Positions 1 to 8,567 of a DNA stretch of 64,000 nucleotides are shown here, one piece after another (the stretch's first letter is position 1; each line of letters begins with the position of its first letter). Under the pieces are notes generated by a model. The model worked only from the letters and a program-made list of their open reading frames with translations, ran no database searches and was not told where the DNA came from. The DNA is taken from the NCBI GenBank assembly GCA_963847965.1, contig CAWKCG010000001.1, forward strand, positions 310,001-374,000, given 5' to 3'. Source of the stretch: Palsa-504 sp963847965. GTDB lineage: Bacteria > Actinomycetota > Actinomycetes > Streptosporangiales > Streptosporangiaceae. The translations under genes and the position numbers were made by a program.

Positions 1-142
1 GCGCGGCCACGCCCACCGGGGCCGCGGACGCGTACCACCACCAGCCGGGGCCGCCGCGCACCAGCCAGGCGGCGACGAAGGCCGCGCCGGCCAGGGCGTA
101 CGCGAGGGGTACTCTCAGCCGCGCTGGTATGAACGTCTTCAC
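1..142 (-). CDS. Partial membrane protein downstream of XRE regulator
   Basis: The minus strand is open from a GTG at 142 to the window edge, so only about 47 N-terminal residues are visible. They begin MKTFIPARLRVPLAYAL, followed by an Ala/Val/Trp-rich hydrophobic stretch that looks like one or more membrane segments (LAGAAFVAAWLV, then GWWWYASAAPVG). The GTG overlaps the TGA of the XRE gene (139-141), so the two are translationally coupled. Small XRE regulators paired with a short membrane protein are common in actinobacteria; the function of this partner is not known. The rest of the gene lies outside the window. Confidence 0.6.
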   Translation of the reverse strand, partial: MKTFIPARLRVPLAYALAGAAFVAAWLVRGGPGWWWYASAAPVGVAA

Positions 143-348
143 GCCCCCACCTCCTCATCATCTGGGTCAAACATCTTCTCGACCGGCACCTCGAAGAACC
201 GCGCGATGCGGAAGGCCAGGGGCAGTGACGGCAAGTAGCGGCCGTTCTCGATGGAAATCACCGTCTGCCGCGACACGCCCAGCGCCGCCCCCAGCTCCAC
301 CTGGGACAGACCCCGCTGTATCCGCTGCTCACGTACCCTGTTCCGCAT
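139..348 (-). CDS. Small XRE-family HTH transcriptional regulator
   Basis: This 69-residue protein is almost entirely one helix-turn-helix domain. The recognition part SQVELGAALGVSRQTVISIE matches the compact Cro/XRE family, and the following ENGRYLPSLPLAFRIARFF is the usual C-terminal helix pair. Such proteins act as repressors of their own short operon. It overlaps the downstream membrane-protein gene by the GTGA junction. The ATG start lacks a good ribosome-binding site, so the mRNA may be leaderless or have a short leader. The upstream DNA (355-394) holds a palindrome and a direct repeat that suit autoregulation. Confidence 0.85.
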   Translation of the reverse strand: MRNRVREQRIQRGLSQVELGAALGVSRQTVISIENGRYLPSLPLAFRIARFFEVPVEKMFDPDDEEVGA

Positions 349-354
349 GATGTC

Positions 355-394
355 AAGGTACCTTTACTTGCCGGTCATGTCGAGCAACCTTTAC
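355..394. promoter_or_regulatory. Putative XRE operator: AAGGTACCTT palindrome plus ACCTTTAC direct repeat
   Basis: Just upstream of the XRE start is a perfect 10-bp palindrome, AAGGTACCTT (355-364). The octamer ACCTTTAC occurs at 360-367 and again at 387-394, 27 bp apart. The region between the XRE gene and the divergent MarR-GNAT gene is much more AT-rich than its surroundings. Repeated sites next to a small HTH gene are typical of autoregulation; binding itself is inferred. Confidence 0.4.
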
Positions 395-471
395 CGCTCT
401 GGTAATCATTGCTGAAGGCATGTATATATTTGACTTAGGCATCGATTATTGGAAACCCCGGGGTTGACACC

Positions 472-1431
472 ATGGGCGAGCTGACGGCAAGTAACCCGAC
501 CGCAGGGAACGACCAGGCGGACGACGCCACGGTGGCGGCGGTGCGGGCCTTCAACAGGTTCTACACGAACGTGATCGGGCTGCTGCGCGGCAAGTACCTG
601 GACACGCCGTACTCGCTCACCGAGGCCAGGCTGCTGTTCGAGCTGGCCCAGCGGGACGCCAGCGAGGTCGCCGGCCTGCGGCGGGTCGTCGACATCGACG
701 CGGGGTACCTGAGCCGCATCCTGGGCCGGTTCGAGGACGACGGGCTCATCGCCCGGCAGCGCTCGGCCGCCGACGGGCGCCGCCAGGTGATCAGGCTGAC
801 CGGGGCCGGCCGGGCCGCCGTCGCGGGCCTGGACGAGGGGTCCGCCGGCCAGACCAGGGACATGCTGGCCGGCGTCCGCGACGAGGACCGGCGCAGGCTG
901 CTGGACGCCATGCGCGTCATCACCGACGTCCTCACGCAGTCCCCCCTGTCGCGGGGTTACCTGCTGCGGGCGCCCCGGCCGGGCGACCTGGGCTGGGTGG
1001 TGTCGCGGAACGCGGCGGTCTACGCGGAGGAGTTCGGCTGGGACGCCTCATACGAGGCGCTGGTGGCCAGGATCGTCGCTGACTACATAGACCACAGGGA
1101 TCCCGAAGCCGAGGCGGCCTGGATCGCCGAGGTGGACGGCGCGCCGGCGGGCTGCGTGTTCTGCGTGCGGGAGGACGCCACCACCGCGCGGCTGCGGCTG
1201 CTGCTCGTCGAGCCGTGGGCCAGGGGGCTCGGGATCGGTGCCCGGCTGGTCGAGGAGGTGCTCAGGTTCGCCCGCGGCGCCGGGTACTCCGCCGTCACCT
1301 TGTGGACCAACGACGTGCTGGGCGACGCGAGGCGGATCTACGAGCGAGCCGGGTTCAGCCTCGACGATGAGACCCCGCACCATAGCTTCGGTCAGGATCT
1401 CGTGGGCCAGAACTGGTCCCGCCGGCTGTAA
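472..1431 (+). CDS. Bifunctional MarR-type HTH / GNAT acetyltransferase
   Basis: This 319-residue protein joins an N-terminal MarR-like winged helix (roughly residues 25-150) to a C-terminal GNAT acetyltransferase domain (roughly 165-310). The MarR part includes the wing LIARQRSAADGRRQVIRLT. The GNAT part carries the acetyl-CoA-binding motif A as VEPWARGLGIGARLVEE, and a terminal YERAGF motif typical of the fold. The arrangement is a recurrent fusion family in which acetyl-CoA-dependent modification is tied to a DNA-binding module; its substrates are unknown. It diverges from the XRE gene. The next gene, at 1435, is convergent and almost abutting. Confidence 0.85.
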   Translation: MGELTASNPTAGNDQADDATVAAVRAFNRFYTNVIGLLRGKYLDTPYSLTEARLLFELAQRDASEVAGLRRVVDIDAGYLSRILGRFEDDGLIARQRSAADGRRQVIRLTGAGRAAVAGLDEGSAGQTRDMLAGVRDEDRRRLLDAMRVITDVLTQSPLSRGYLLRAPRPGDLGWVVSRNAAVYAEEFGWDASYEALVARIVADYIDHRDPEAEAAWIAEVDGAPAGCVFCVREDATTARLRLLLVEPWARGLGIGARLVEEVLRFARGAGYSAVTLWTNDVLGDARRIYERAGFSLDDETPHHSFGQDLVGQNWSRRL

Positions 1432-1434
1432 GGG

Positions 1435-2580
1435 TCAGGAAACCGTGAGGGCCAGCGCGGGGACAAGCTGGTCGGACGGGGTGAGCGAGCCGTGCATGCC
1501 GAATAGCCTGGACTCCCCCGGCTCCTGGGTCTCGGCCACCACGGCGAAGCTGCCCGCGGTGGCGACCACCACATCGCCGATCCGGTCGGCCATGCGCGCG
1601 TCCACGGGACCGAACCATCCTTCCTTGATGGCCTCGTCCCTGGCCAGGACCCAGGCGCGCTCGCCGAGCACCTCGCGCCAGGTGGCCAGGACGTCCCCGG
1701 CGGCACCGGGCCGCACGTAGAGGTGCCTGGCGCGCGGCTCGCCGCCCAGCAGGGCCAGCCCGGCCCGCAGTTCCGGCGTCGCGTCCACGTCGAGCCTGTC
1801 CTCCGGGCCGACGTCCACCATGCCGTGATCGGCCGTCACGTACAGGGCCGTACCGGACGGCAGCGCGTGCGCCAGGTGCTCGGCCAGCTTGTCGACGTGC
1901 GCCAGCTGGTAGTACCAGGCATCGGACGCGACCCCGAACACGTGCCCGGTGTTGTCGAGGTCGCCGTGGTACACCGAGACGAACGCGCGCCCGTTCTCCG
2001 CGCAGGCCGCCGCGGCCTGCGCGGCGAGCGCGCCCATGCTGTCGGCGGGCCGGAGCTGCGCGCCGCGCAGCGCGGCCGTCGTCAGGCCCTTGCCGCGGAA
2101 GGAGCGCCGGGCCACGTGGACCGCCGCGATGCCGGCGGCCGCGGCGCGCTCGTAGAGCGTCGGCAGCGGCTGCCACTGCCGCGGATCGACCCGCGAATCC
2201 CAGCGCATGCCGTTGAGCAGCCGATTCTCGCCGGGGATGATGACCTGGTAGCCGAGCATCCCGTGCTGGCCCGGGGGGCGGCCCGTGCCGATCGAGGCGA
2301 GGCTCGTGACCGTCGTGGCCGGGAACCCGGCGGTGATCGGCCTGGAGTTACGGGCGAGTTCGGAAAGGAAGGGCGCGGCGGCGGGATGGTCGCGGAGGAG
2401 TTCCCAGCCGAGCCCGTCCACGATCAGCAGGCACGCCCTGGCGGCGGGCGCGAGGCCGAGCGCGTTCTCCGGCTCCGGCGGTCCCGGCTCCAGGGAGGCA
2501 AAGATCGAGGCTGACAGGTCAGCCAGGGTCGCGGCCCCGTAGGACGGCACGATCGGCGGATGTCTCGGCTCGAGCGTCAT
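1435..2580 (-). CDS. Alkaline phosphatase superfamily (nucleotide pyrophosphatase/phosphodiesterase-type) protein
   Basis: This 381-residue protein belongs to the NPP/alkaline phosphatase superfamily of metal-dependent phosphoesterases. Visible signatures are the first metal site LLIVDGLGWELL, the nucleophile region FPATTVTSLASIGTG (Thr nucleophile expected), the metal motif VTADHGMVDV, and a late His in GMHGSLTPSDQL. No signal peptide or anchor is seen, so it is probably cytoplasmic. In actinobacteria this gene usually sits beside a DUF5998 gene, as it does here (2672-3265), which suggests a shared but uncharacterised housekeeping role. The exact substrate cannot be read from sequence. Confidence 0.85.
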   Translation of the reverse strand: MTLEPRHPPIVPSYGAATLADLSASIFASLEPGPPEPENALGLAPAARACLLIVDGLGWELLRDHPAAAPFLSELARNSRPITAGFPATTVTSLASIGTGRPPGQHGMLGYQVIIPGENRLLNGMRWDSRVDPRQWQPLPTLYERAAAAGIAAVHVARRSFRGKGLTTAALRGAQLRPADSMGALAAQAAAACAENGRAFVSVYHGDLDNTGHVFGVASDAWYYQLAHVDKLAEHLAHALPSGTALYVTADHGMVDVGPEDRLDVDATPELRAGLALLGGEPRARHLYVRPGAAGDVLATWREVLGERAWVLARDEAIKEGWFGPVDARMADRIGDVVVATAGSFAVVAETQEPGESRLFGMHGSLTPSDQLVPALALTVS

Positions 2581-2671
2581 GCGGGAATCCTCGTTTGCTA
2601 CTCGTGGGCGCCACTTCTCCTATGCCGGAACATCGTGTCACTGCTCGGGCGGCAGCGGCAAAGCAGGTCCG

Positions 2672-3265
2672 TTAGTGGCCCGGCGCCGCGGTGGCGTCGG
2701 AAAGCGCCCGCGCGAAACCCAGCACCTGCCGGACGGCTTCCTCGCCGTCGGCGGCCGAGCTCACCCGCAGCGAGAAGTCATCGGCCGTGATCGTGCCCAG
2801 GTAGCCGTGGTCGGCCTCGCAGCTCTCGTCGCCGCAGTGGGCAGGCTCGAGTTCCAGGTGGGACAGGACGTTCCAGCCGATGCTCAGCATGACCTCCGAC
2901 GGCATCGTGACGCCCGGCGTGTAGGCGGCCGGGTCCGGGACCACCCGGGTCAGCGCGACGGATGAGATCTTGGCGAACCGGATCGCCTCGGTGCTCGTCT
3001 CGGCGCGGGGCCTGCTGTCGGGATCGTCGGCCGGGTGCTCGTCGGTGTGCGAGTACACCAGCCGGGTCGGGGTGAGCGCGAGCACGGTCATGTGCCTGCG
3101 CACCTCCATGCCGGGGTCGAAGATCGCGTCGTGGTGGACCACGTAGGCCGTGACCGGCTCAGCCCCGATCGCCGAAGCCACCGCGTCGGACACCAGGCCC
3201 GGGTAGTAGCCGTGGTGCTCAATCTCGGCCCACAGGCCGTCGGTCATGGCAGGCGTTTCCCTCAT
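2672..3265 (-). CDS. DUF5998 family protein
   Basis: This 197-residue protein matches the actinobacterial DUF5998 family in length and in blocks such as IEHHGYYPGLVSDAV, RRHMTVLALTPTRLVYSHTDE and the acidic-Cys segment HCGDESCEADHGY. The family has no known function. The cysteines in CGDESC could bind a metal, but this is inference. The first ATG has AGGA seven bases upstream; a second ATG six residues in (MTDGLW) is also possible. It lies upstream of, and in the same direction as, the phosphatase-superfamily gene, so the two are likely co-transcribed. Confidence 0.75.
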   Translation of the reverse strand: MRETPAMTDGLWAEIEHHGYYPGLVSDAVASAIGAEPVTAYVVHHDAIFDPGMEVRRHMTVLALTPTRLVYSHTDEHPADDPDSRPRAETSTEAIRFAKISSVALTRVVPDPAAYTPGVTMPSEVMLSIGWNVLSHLELEPAHCGDESCEADHGYLGTITADDFSLRVSSAADGEEAVRQVLGFARALSDATAAPGH

Positions 3266-3313
3266 GACCCCATCCTGCCCTGTAGCGCGGCATGCTCGCG
3301 CACAGGACCGGAT

Positions 3314-3769
3314 CTAACCGGCCCGGACGTCGACGTCCTGCGTCCCGGCCGACATCCCCGGCGGCCTGACCCCGGTCAGGTGAAAGACCCGCTCCTCCTC
3401 CGGCTCGGGCAGCGCCATCGAGCTCGCGCTCGGCGCGGGCTTGGGCTTGCGCGGCTTGCGCGGCCCGGACCCGCCGCCGCGGCCCCGGTACACGATCAGG
3501 CCGTTGATCGGGTCGGGCACGCTGTCCAACGCCGACCGGACCGCGGCCAGGGCGCGGAACGCCTCCCACTGCTGGTCGGAGTCGAAGAGCACCTCGAACA
3601 CGACGCCGTACTGGTGCTCGTGCCACTCCCAGTAGATGGCGCCGTTGGTGATAGCCGCCTCCGTGAGCTCGTCCTGGTGCGCATCCTTCCACCGGCGGGC
3701 GGGCAGCTCCGCCGCATCGAAGACCTCGATCGACCACCACTCGGACAACGCTTCCCCACCGCCATCCAT
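3314..3769 (-). CDS. Conserved hypothetical protein
   Basis: This 151-residue protein has a structured N-terminal part (about residues 1-95) rich in Trp and acidic residues (WWSIEVFDA, YWEWHEHQYGVVFEVLF), followed by a basic, proline-rich linker (GPRKPRKPKPAPS). I do not recognise the family with certainty; similar short proteins occur in actinobacteria near DUF5998. Its codon use matches the neighbours, and the frame has third-position G+C bias, supporting a real gene. It runs in the same direction as DUF5998 with a gap of about 50 bp. Confidence 0.6.
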   Translation of the reverse strand: MDGGGEALSEWWSIEVFDAAELPARRWKDAHQDELTEAAITNGAIYWEWHEHQYGVVFEVLFDSDQQWEAFRALAAVRSALDSVPDPINGLIVYRGRGGGSGPRKPRKPKPAPSASSMALPEPEEERVFHLTGVRPPGMSAGTQDVDVRAG

Positions 3770-3831
3770 CCCAGTTAAACCCCATTTGAGATAGTACGTC
3801 TTCAGCTGGCCTGCCGATAGGCTGCTTCGCC

Positions 3832-4644
3832 ATGAGAGGAAACGGCCCGAGGCTCTCCGTGACGCTGCTCACGGTGATCCCGGCCGGTGACCAGGGAGCG
3901 GCACCGGATCCGGGGACGGCTCCGGATGCGGCGGGGGCCGCCATGGCGTGGGCGCCGGCCGTCGGGCTCCTGCTGGGCGTCATTGCCGCGGCGGTGCTGC
4001 TCGCGGCGGATCATCCGCTCGGCCTGGGCGCGCTGGCCGGGGCGGTGCTCGCGGTCGCCGCGCTGGCCATGCTCACCCGCGGGCTGCACCTGGACGGCCT
4101 GGCCGACCTGGCCGACGGCCTGGGCAGCGGACAGCCCGGCCCCGCGGCCCTGGACATCATGCGCCGCTCGGACATCGGGCCGATGGGCACCGTCACCGTC
4201 GTCCTCGCCCTGCTGATCCAGGTCGCGGCGCTCAGCCAGGCCGAGGCGTCGGGCGACGGGCGGGGACCGGCGGCGCTGATCGCCGCGGTCGTCACCGGAC
4301 GGCTGGCGATCACCTGGGCGTGCCGGCGGGGCGTGCCCGCGGCCAGGCCGGACGGGCTGGGCGCGCTCGTGGCCGGCACGGTACGCCCGGCGATCCCGGC
4401 GGCGATCACCCTCGGCACGCTCGCGGCGGCGGTCGCGGCGGTAGTGATCTCCGCGGCGGTGCTCGGCGAGCCGCTCGGCTGGACCCTCCCGCTAGGCGTC
4501 GTCGCCGGGCTCGCCGCCGCCTTGGGGCTGGAGCGGCACGCGGTCCGCAGGCTCGGCGGCATCACCGGCGACGTCCTGGGCGCGCTGGTCGAGGTGGCCA
4601 CCACCGTCGCCCTCGTAGTGGCCGCCGCGGGCCCGCGAGCCTGA
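3832..4644 (+). CDS. cobS: Adenosylcobinamide-GDP ribazoletransferase (cobalamin synthase)
   Basis: CobS joins adenosylcobinamide-GDP to alpha-ribazole in the last stage of cobalamin assembly, at the membrane. The 270-residue length is normal. The family hallmark, an Asp-rich membrane motif, is visible as TRGLHLDGLADLADGLGSG near residues 83-103, followed by MRRSDIGPMGTV. The rest is a set of Ala/Leu/Val-rich transmembrane segments. It stands alone: no cobU, cobT or cobalamin riboswitch is seen beside it. The N-terminus (RLSVTLLTVIPAGD) is the usual start of the family. Confidence 0.9.
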   Translation: MRGNGPRLSVTLLTVIPAGDQGAAPDPGTAPDAAGAAMAWAPAVGLLLGVIAAAVLLAADHPLGLGALAGAVLAVAALAMLTRGLHLDGLADLADGLGSGQPGPAALDIMRRSDIGPMGTVTVVLALLIQVAALSQAEASGDGRGPAALIAAVVTGRLAITWACRRGVPAARPDGLGALVAGTVRPAIPAAITLGTLAAAVAAVVISAAVLGEPLGWTLPLGVVAGLAAALGLERHAVRRLGGITGDVLGALVEVATTVALVVAAAGPRA

Positions 4645-4675
4645 CCGCGACCCGCGGCTGACCAGCCGGCCGGGG

Positions 4676-5674
4676 TCACCGCCGGAAACGGTCGCCGATC
4701 CGCTGGGCGATGGTTTCGGGCGCCAGGTCGACGGCACCCTCCCAGTGCAGGCGCTCGAGGAACGTCGAGTCCGAGCGGTAGCAGGCCTTCAGGTTCGACC
4801 GGCAGGCCAGGCGCAGGTTCAGCGGGTAGCCCTCGGTACCTTCGGGCGCCCCGTAGATGGCGCAGTTGAAGCTCTCGAACCCCATCTCCGCGTACGCGCC
4901 GAGGGCCAGCGCCAGCCCGTGGGCCAGTTCCTTGGTGAGGTCCGGGTCCAGTTCCGCGGGTGAGGCGACGCCCGGGGCGAACGCCCTGATCTCGGCGGGC
5001 GCGATCGGGGCGAAGCTGACCAGCCACTCCACGCGGCCGGTGTTCCCCAGGTACCGTTCCCCGGCGCGGCGCTCGGCGTCCAGGTAGCCGGCGAACCGCT
5101 GCGCCGGCACGTCGGCGAGCATGCGCTGGACCGTCGTCGGCTGGGAGTCGACGATCCCCTGCATGTGGGGATGGAACAGCGAGCTCCCCGAGGGGAGCAT
5201 GTGGTTGGCGTTGATCGAGGACCAGCGTGACTCCGGCTCGGCCGCCATCACCGCCCTGGCGAAGGCGACCTGCGTGGCCAGGTTGTCGGACAGCAGTTCC
5301 CCGGTGATGGCGGCGACCGGCAGGTAGTGCAGCCTGGGCGAGTAGACCGACACCGAGCTGTGCGAGGAGTACGCGTGCAGGTTCGCGAACAGCACGGCCT
5401 CGCCACACGCGATCCGCCCCTCAGGGTGGATCGCGTGCGGCAGCATGGGCGTCAGCGCCTCGAGCCGGCCCGGGCAGAACGGGCACGTCGGCTGCGTGTC
5501 GCGCGCGAACGCCTCCAGGTCGAAGTCGCTGGCGGGCATCAGGCCGCGCTCGGGCAGGATGCGCGAGGTGTGCCCGGTCAGCGGGTCGAAGCGCACCTCG
5601 ATGATCGCGCGGACGAGCTGGCCCGTGGCGGGCTCGATCATCTCGGCGGTGAGCAGCTCCCGCCGCAGTTCCAT
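4676..5674 (-). CDS. galT: Galactose-1-phosphate uridylyltransferase
   Basis: GalT swaps UMP between UDP-glucose and galactose-1-phosphate in the Leloir pathway. The zinc-type CPFCPG motif lies in the N-terminal half, and the active-site His motif appears as SLFHPHMQG, keeping the H-P-H-x-Q pattern of the HIT superfamily. A second domain carries GFESFNCAIYG. The ATG at 5674 gives 332 residues, close to the family norm; an ATG at 5641 is the alternative. It follows the ABC binding-protein gene by about 11 bp, so it is the last gene of that minus-strand operon. No galK or galE is in the window. Confidence 0.85.
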   Translation of the reverse strand: MELRRELLTAEMIEPATGQLVRAIIEVRFDPLTGHTSRILPERGLMPASDFDLEAFARDTQPTCPFCPGRLEALTPMLPHAIHPEGRIACGEAVLFANLHAYSSHSSVSVYSPRLHYLPVAAITGELLSDNLATQVAFARAVMAAEPESRWSSINANHMLPSGSSLFHPHMQGIVDSQPTTVQRMLADVPAQRFAGYLDAERRAGERYLGNTGRVEWLVSFAPIAPAEIRAFAPGVASPAELDPDLTKELAHGLALALGAYAEMGFESFNCAIYGAPEGTEGYPLNLRLACRSNLKACYRSDSTFLERLHWEGAVDLAPETIAQRIGDRFRR

Positions 5675-5685
5675 CTCCCGGGGTC

Positions 5686-7594
5686 TCAGCCGGTGAACCA
5701 CATGTACTCGGTATTGAGGGAGTACTGGGTCATGCTCGCGAACGAGGCCGGCGGACCCGAGATGTTGTCCTTCCACACCGCGACAAAGTCGGGGCTCGGC
5801 TGGAACAGGCCCGGCTGGTTCGCGGTCAGGAAGGACGCCTCGGCCTTCACCGCGGCCGGGTTGCCGCTACTCACTGAGGCGTTGATCAGAGCGTTCGCGG
5901 TCGGGTTGTTGTAGTCGCCTTCGTTCAGCGAGCCGGGGCCGTTGAAGACCCCGAGCTGGGTTGGGTAGGTGGCGTCGGTGAAGCCGCCGAAGTCCTCCAT
6001 CGCCCACTTGTTGATATACGTCTTGCCCGTCGGCACCGGGTCGTCGTAGTAGGTGATGATGTAGTTGTAGGTGGCGCTAGACAGGTGGATCGTGATGCCT
6101 GCGCCGGCGGCCGCCGAGGCGAAGGCGGTGCACTGCTCGCCGGCGATCGCCGGGGATGAGGTGTAGATCAGGTTGAACGCCAGCTTCGTGCCGGCCGGGA
6201 TGCCGGCCCCGCAGTCCGTCGGCCCGGTGCCTGCCCGGGCGCACGTATCGGTGCCGGAGGTGTTGATCGTCCAGCCGTGGCTCTTCAGCAGCGAGATCGC
6301 GTCGGCAATGCTGTACGGGTACGGGTCGGTCACCGCGTCGGACGGCGTGTACGGGCTCTGGGGCACGGACGGGACGGGGCCGTAGGCCGGGCCGCCCGCG
6401 CCGCCGAAGAACGCCTTGATGTAGCCCTGCTCGTCCTCCAGGTGCGCGAGCGCCTGCCGGATGTACAGCTGGCCGATGATGTTGTTGAAGTCACCGGTCG
6501 TGTCGGCGAAGTTGTACGTGATGTACGCGAAGCCGTAGTCGGGGTAGCCGAACACGTTGTAGCCGCTCGACTCGACGATCTTCACCTGCTTGATGTCGTC
6601 CAGCGGCAGGTACCCGATGTCGATGCTGTCGGCGCGGACGGCGTCGAACTCGGCCGTGTCGGACGTGAACGGGACGGCCTGGAGGACGGACACCTTCGCG
6701 GCATGCGGGCCGCCGTAGGCGGGGTTCGGCGTCATGGTGAACGCGCCGGTGCTGCTGTCGAACGCGGTGAGCTTGTAAGGGCCGTCCACGATCTGCCACA
6801 GCGGGTCCGTGGCGTAGGTGCTCAGCGACATCGCCTGCTTGTTCAGGTAGTTCCAGATCTTCGTCGCGTTCGCGGGCACGGTGAAGTCGAGCAGCGGCCC
6901 GCTCGCCGACGCCTTGGCCCAGGCGTGAGCCGGCATCGGGGTGATCTCGGAGAGTTCGTCGTCATAGAACCACCCCGGGTTGACCGCCTTCTTCATGGTG
7001 AACACCACGGTGCTCGCGTTGGGCGTGGTGACGCTCGCCACCTCGTCCGGGATCCCGACGCCCGGGCTGTACGGCCCCCAGTTGGCCGGGTCCTCGTTGA
7101 TGGCGGCCTTGATCTCGTCGAAGAAGAAGAGCACGTCCCTGGAGGTGATCGGCTGGCCGTCGGACCACTTGTAGTTACTCTTGAGCGTGATGGTGGCGGT
7201 CGTGTCGCCGTTGGACCACGTTCGGGGGGTTAGCCAGGCTCATCAACGGCGTCAGCGTGGGCTCGACCCCGTTGCCGAACCAGTACAGCGGCCGCCACAG
7301 CTCTTCGGAGAAATCGCTGGTGTCGTTCACCGAGAACGCGGCGGACGTCACCAGCGGCAGGATCCAGGTGGGCGCGGCCCCGGGCGGTTCGGCCCAGGTG
7401 ATCGTGCCCGCGTGCTGCGCCCCGGTCGCGGCGGCCGGGATGGTGCCGAACGCTCCGCCGAGCGACGTCGAGGGCGTGGTGTTGCCGCTGGACTTTCCGC
7501 TGCTGCCGCTGCTGCAGGCCGCCAGCGCGGTAAGGCCGGCCACGGCCAGGGCCAGGGCGGCGAACCTGATGCTCGGACGCGCCATTCTGCTCAT
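5686..7594 (-). pseudogene. Family 5 (peptide/oligosaccharide) ABC solute-binding lipoprotein, frameshifted
   Basis: This is the extracellular binding protein of the adjacent Dpp/Opp-type permeases. The N-terminus (start about 7594, MSRMARPSIRF) has a lipoprotein signal with lipobox ALAAC. The frame breaks at a run of six G (plus strand 7224-7229). The N-terminal frame reads SLANPPNVVQ and terminates at 7175. Removing one base gives SLANPRTWSNGDTTATITLK and joins the rest of the protein (KWSDGQPITSRDVLFFFDEIK and onward) through to 5686, for about 635 residues. Either the gene is disrupted or the base is an assembly error; the remainder is undamaged, which favours error or recent mutation. 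It is followed by galT. Confidence 0.8.
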
Positions 7595-7623
7595 CGCCGT
7601 ACTTCCTCTCCTTGCTATCTGGG

Positions 7624-8547
7624 TCATCGGCGGCGCAGCCTGACGTCCAGCGCGTCGCGCAGCGCGTCACCGATGAGATTGCAGGCCATGACGGTGGCGA
7701 TGACGCAGAACCCGACCGGGTAGATCAGCCACCAGTAGCCGTCCAGCATGTACTGCGTCCCGTTGGACAGCAGGTCACCCCAGTCGTACTGGGGGTAGTG
7801 CAGGCCGAAGCCGAGGAAACCGAGGTAGGCGACGGCCAGGATGGCGTCCGCCACGTTGAACGTGACGTTGACGATGATCACGCTGAGCGCGTTGGGCAGC
7901 AGGTGCCTGTTGATGAGCCGCCACTGGCTGGCCCCGGCGAGGCGGGCGGCGGAGACGAAGTCCCGCACCCGCAGGGACAGCACCTCACCACGCACCAGCC
8001 GAGCCGGCACCAGCCACGTGAAGGCGCCGAGGATGAGGCTGAGCGACAGCACGGAGGCCCCGTACTTGACCGCCACGATGAGCACCACGAACAGGAACGG
8101 GATCGAGAGCAGGACGTCCACCACGCGCATCAGCGCCGAGTCGAGGAACCCGCCGACCAGGCCGGAGACCGCGCCGTAGAACGCGCCCACCACGATGGCC
8201 ACGATCGCGGATAGGAAGCCGATCTCCAGCGAGGCCTGGCCGCCCTTCATGATCTCGCCGAGCACGTCGATGCCCTCGTCGTCGGTCCCGAGCGGGTGGC
8301 CGGCCCCCGGCGGGGAGTTCGCGATGTTGAGGTTGGCGGTCAGCAGGTTGGCGTGGTACACCAGCGGGCCCACGAAGGAGAAGAGCACGAAGAAAATCAG
8401 CAGGCCCACGCCGACGACGGCGAGCCTGTTGCTCGCGAACTCCCGGATGGCCAGCCGCCAGCCGGTCGAGATGGGGCCGATCTCGCCGCCCTCCGGCGCG
8501 CGGGTGATGTCCAGCGGCGGGAGGGACTGGGGGCTGGGTCCGGTCAG
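7624..8547 (-). CDS. ABC transporter permease, DppC/OppC type
   Basis: This is the second inner-membrane permease of a peptide-type importer, about 307 residues with an N-terminal cytoplasmic segment and six predicted membrane spans. The EAA loop that docks on the ATPase is clear (FVSAARLAGASQWRLINRHL), as is the family block HPLGTDDEGIDVLGEIM. A GTG at 8409 would cut into the first membrane span. Upstream in frame the only well-placed start is a CTG at 8547, five bases after AGGAGG, which restores a normal N-terminus (SPQSLPPLDI through WRLAIREFASNRLAVVG). No ATPase gene is in this operon, so one must be supplied from elsewhere. Confidence 0.85.
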   Translation of the reverse strand: MTGPSPQSLPPLDITRAPEGGEIGPISTGWRLAIREFASNRLAVVGVGLLIFFVLFSFVGPLVYHANLLTANLNIANSPPGAGHPLGTDDEGIDVLGEIMKGGQASLEIGFLSAIVAIVVGAFYGAVSGLVGGFLDSALMRVVDVLLSIPFLFVVLIVAVKYGASVLSLSLILGAFTWLVPARLVRGEVLSLRVRDFVSAARLAGASQWRLINRHLLPNALSVIIVNVTFNVADAILAVAYLGFLGFGLHYPQYDWGDLLSNGTQYMLDGYWWLIYPVGFCVIATVMACNLIGDALRDALDVRLRRR

Positions 8548-8567
8548 TGCTGCCTCCTGTAGTCGGG

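Noticed and set aside
3700..3832. Possible cobalamin riboswitch upstream of cobS
   Set aside because: The gap is only about 60 bp after the convergently placed neighbour and shows no B12-box-like sequence.
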